Source: Solirubrobacterales bacterium
GTDB lineage: Bacteria; Actinomycetota; Thermoleophilia; Solirubrobacterales; Solirubrobacteraceae
DNA length: 8,604 nucleotides
Assembly: GCA_027314825.1 (NCBI GenBank)
Contig: DAHVAB010000089.1
Span: 1-8,604 of the forward strand
Direction: 5' to 3'
Part shown: positions 6,595 through 8,604 of the stretch, piece after piece
Numbering within the stretch: position 1 is the stretch's first letter
How the letters are laid out: the number at the start of each line of letters is the position of its first letter
Made by a program: the position numbers and the translations under genes
Notes under the pieces: model-generated
The model's database searches: none
The model's input: the letters and a program-made list of their open reading frames with translations, nothing else
What the model was told of the DNA's origin: nothing

Positions 6595-6601
6595 GAAAGG
6601 A
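6595..6601 (+). promoter_or_regulatory. Ribosome binding site of the hydrolase gene
   Basis: GAAAGGA, 11 bases ahead of ATG 6613 and 11 bases after the last riboswitch helix. The spacing is slightly long, but no other purine-rich site is present. Its closeness to P1 makes ligand-controlled access to this site a plausible switch mechanism. Confidence 0.6.
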
Positions 6602-6612
6602 CGCACTGAGCC

Positions 6613-8496
6613 ATGTCGGGAACGCCGCGTGACCTAGCCTCGCCGGATATCTGGCAGGCCTCCCTTGCGAGGTCGCTCGCACGCCGGGAGCCCACCGGCA
6701 GCGGGATGGAGCCCGCCACCATCACCGCATCGCGCCGCCGTGGCGCGACCGCGATCGCACCCCGGCGCGGCCCGGCCGCCCGCGCGCACGCCGGCATCCT
6801 CCCGCGCCGCGACCCTCTGATCGCCCACGTCCGCGACCTTGCCGACAGCGAGGCGTGGGAGCTCTCGCTCGGGCGCTCCCGGGCACGCCGCAGGGCGGCG
6901 CAGCTGCGCTTCGTGCCGGCAAGCACGCGGGCGCGGCGGATCTCGCTCGGCACCCTGGTCGCGCTCGCGGCCGGCCCGACCGCCTCGCTCGGCGACGCCA
7001 CAGTACACACCCAGCAGCCCGTCTCCAGCACCACCAAGAACACCCCGACGACGACCACCAGCCACGAAGTCCTTCTCACCACCGGCAGCACCGGCCGCCA
7101 GGTGCGACTGCTGCAGAGCGCGCTCGGAATCAAGGCGGACGGCGTCTACGGGCCGGAAACCGAACATGCGGTGCTCGAATACCAGGCGAGCCGGGGGCTG
7201 GAAGTCGACAACATCGTCGGCCCCAAGACGAAAGCCGCGCTCGCTTCCAACGCTCCGGCGAAGGTCGCCGTGAGCACGGTCCACGAAGAGGTCTCCACCA
7301 ACGAAGTGGCCGGTGACGTGAGCGCGCTGCAGCAGGCGCTCGGCATCGAAGCCAACGGCGAATTCACCTCGGCGACCGAGGCGGCGGTGCGCCGCTTCCA
7401 GCGCGAAGAAGGGCTGAGCGTCGATGGCGTGGTCGGCCCGGAAACCTGGGGTGCGCTCGGAATCAAGGGCAGGGGCACGCTGGTGCCGCCCGCCTCGGCG
7501 CTGGCCTCCTCCTCGGAACCGAGCGGCGGCGCGGGGGGCGCCGGGGGCGAAGCCTCTCAGCAGGCTGCGGGCACGCCGTCGGCGCACACAGCCACCGCGC
7601 ACACCGCCTCAACGACGCAGACCGCAGCGGACGGCGATCCGGACGACGCGACCGAGCAGCCGGCGTCGAGCGCGCAGGGCGATGCCGCCGACGCGAAAGC
7701 CGGGGCCGGCCAGGCGGTCACCGCCGCGGCCAACACCCCCGAACAGAAGCCGGCGCCCGAACAGAAGCCGGCCGCGAGCAGCGGGGCGAGCTACGCCGCC
7801 GGCCATCCGGTGCGCACGCTGCAGGCCGCCCTGCACGTCTCCGTCGACGGTGAATTCGGCCCTGAAACCCTGGCGGCCGTGCGCCGCTTCCAGTCAGAAC
7901 ACGGGCTCGAAGTCGACGGGGTCGTCGGCCCCGCGACATGGAGCGCGCTCGGCTACCAGGGGATGAAGGAAATCAAAGCGCTGGCCTGGGCGCTGCCTCA
8001 CCACGAAACCCACGCGGCCCCGACCACCACGACCGGCGGCGGCGACGGTGGCGACGGTGGCGGCGCTCAGCCGAGCGGGTCGGGCGGCAGCGCTCCCGCC
8101 TCCACCCCGGCGAGCAGCAGCGGCGAAAGCCCGGAAGCCCAGGCGATCGTGCAGCGGGTGATCGACGCCGCCAACGAAATCGCGACCAGGCCATACGTAT
8201 ACGGCGGCGGCCACGGCTCCTTCTATTCCACCGGCTACGACTGCTCCGGCTCGGTCTCCTACGTGCTGCACGCCGCGGGGCTGCTGAGCGCGCCGGAGGA
8301 TTCGAGCGAGCTGATGAGCTACGGCGCACCCGGCCCCGGCCGCTCCGTGACGATCTACGCGAACGCCGGCCACGCCTGGATGGAGATCGACGGTCGGCGC
8401 TTCGACACCGTCGCGCTCCAGGAGACGGGCTCGCGGTGGGCCAGCGGCGGCGGCGAGTTCGCCGGGTTCGTGGAGCGCCACCCGATCGGCTTCTGA
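6613..8496 (+). CDS. Exported peptidoglycan hydrolase: three PG-binding domains plus NlpC/P60 domain
   Basis: A 627-residue envelope enzyme predicted to cut peptide bonds in peptidoglycan, under cyclic di-AMP riboswitch control. Residues 1-109 are a long Arg-rich N-terminal arm with two copies of a DLA-x4-W-x2-SL-x-RS-x-ARR motif (7-24 and 75-93). A twin-Arg hydrophobic segment, RRISLGTLVALAAG (108-121), is the likely internal signal or anchor. PG_binding_1-type domains lie at about 155-212, 233-284 and 396-447, each with LQ-x-AL, DG/NG, VGP and a final AL; the second and third are most alike. Ala/Thr/Pro/Gly-rich linkers separate them (286-395 and 455-505). The catalytic domain spans 506-627: YVYGGGHG, then DCSGS with nucleophile Cys544, then GHAWMEI with His587, ending FVERHPIGF; the third catalytic residue is not certain. 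Glu codons are 25 of 28 GAA from residue 152 to 522 but GAG in all ten cases outside it. Substrate bond is not known. Confidence 0.92.
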   Translation: MSGTPRDLASPDIWQASLARSLARREPTGSGMEPATITASRRRGATAIAPRRGPAARAHAGILPRRDPLIAHVRDLADSEAWELSLGRSRARRRAAQLRFVPASTRARRISLGTLVALAAGPTASLGDATVHTQQPVSSTTKNTPTTTTSHEVLLTTGSTGRQVRLLQSALGIKADGVYGPETEHAVLEYQASRGLEVDNIVGPKTKAALASNAPAKVAVSTVHEEVSTNEVAGDVSALQQALGIEANGEFTSATEAAVRRFQREEGLSVDGVVGPETWGALGIKGRGTLVPPASALASSSEPSGGAGGAGGEASQQAAGTPSAHTATAHTASTTQTAADGDPDDATEQPASSAQGDAADAKAGAGQAVTAAANTPEQKPAPEQKPAASSGASYAAGHPVRTLQAALHVSVDGEFGPETLAAVRRFQSEHGLEVDGVVGPATWSALGYQGMKEIKALAWALPHHETHAAPTTTTGGGDGGDGGGAQPSGSGGSAPASTPASSSGESPEAQAIVQRVIDAANEIATRPYVYGGGHGSFYSTGYDCSGSVSYVLHAAGLLSAPEDSSELMSYGAPGPGRSVTIYANAGHAWMEIDGRRFDTVALQETGSRWASGGGEFAGFVERHPIGF

Positions 8497-8522
8497 GCGG
8501 CCCGGCTGAGGGGCCGGGCCGC
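8497..8522 (+). terminator. GC hairpin terminator after the hydrolase gene
   Basis: GCGGCCCGGC (8497-8506) and GCCGGGCCGC (8513-8522) form a perfect 10-bp stem with a 6-base loop, starting right after the stop codon. No T-tract follows, as is usual for actinobacterial terminators. It lies between convergent genes and may serve both strands. An overlapping alternative pairing exists (8499-8510 with 8524-8535). Confidence 0.75.
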
Positions 8523-8542
8523 GCTCAGCCGGGCCAGCCCCC

Positions 8543-8604
8543 TCAGCCTCTCGCCCAGGCGGCCGGATCGCGCGCCAGCGCCACGATCGAGCGCGGCAGC
8601 TTCC
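8543..8604 (-). CDS. C-terminal end of an unidentified convergent gene
   Basis: On the minus strand an open frame enters from the right edge and ends at TGA 8543-8545. The 19 visible whole codons read KLPRSIVALARDPAAWARG, with GC-rich third positions typical of genes here. The stop lies 46 bp from the hydrolase stop, with the hairpin between. That is too little protein to identify a family, and a chance open frame cannot be excluded. Confidence 0.45.
   Translation of the reverse strand, partial: KLPRSIVALARDPAAWARG

Noticed and set aside
6634..7602. Minus-strand open frame opposite the hydrolase gene
   Set aside because: The plus strand here carries clear PG-binding domains and a riboswitch leader; the reverse translation is Arg/Gly-rich with no domain.

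Overview
The window is GC-rich and tightly packed, with the codon use of a high-GC actinobacterium. Three traits point to the Thermoleophilia (Solirubrobacterales-like): an exported protein built of Ser-Cys-Pro-Ser repeats that ends in an Arg-rich Ig-like domain, a cyclic di-AMP riboswitch ahead of a cell-wall hydrolase, and a NifU-like domain fused to MnmA. This placement is inferred from sequence character and was not tested by a search.

Layout, left to right. Positions 1-1780 (minus strand) hold the N-terminal two thirds of alaS, alanyl-tRNA synthetase; its 3' end lies off the left edge. Positions 1781-1978 are intergenic and carry three near-identical 44-bp tandem units. Positions 1979-4537 (minus) encode an 852-residue exported protein with a signal peptide, fourteen Cys-paired repeats of about 44 residues, a proline-rich linker and a basic C-terminal domain. 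It has its own promoter (TTGACA, 18 bp, TAGGAT) and a strong ribosome binding site. Positions 4658-6196 (minus) encode a fusion of an IscU/SufU/NifU-type scaffold domain to the tRNA 2-thiouridylase MnmA. Positions 6197-6452 are a divergent intergenic region. Positions 6453-6583 (plus) form a ydaO/yuaA-type cyclic di-AMP riboswitch. It leads into 6613-8496 (plus), a 627-residue exported peptidoglycan hydrolase with three peptidoglycan-binding domains and a C-terminal NlpC/P60 catalytic domain. A strong GC hairpin follows, and then the last 19 codons of an unidentified convergent gene (8543-8604, minus).

How the genes relate. mnmA and alaS are tRNA housekeeping genes that often lie close together in bacteria; here the repeat protein sits between them. 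The riboswitch and hydrolase form a separate cell-envelope unit in which cyclic di-AMP would set the level of a wall-remodelling enzyme. The most notable points are the scaffold-MnmA fusion, the scaffold's missing third canonical cysteine, and a sharp glutamate-codon mosaic (GAA in exported central parts, GAG elsewhere) shared by both exported proteins.
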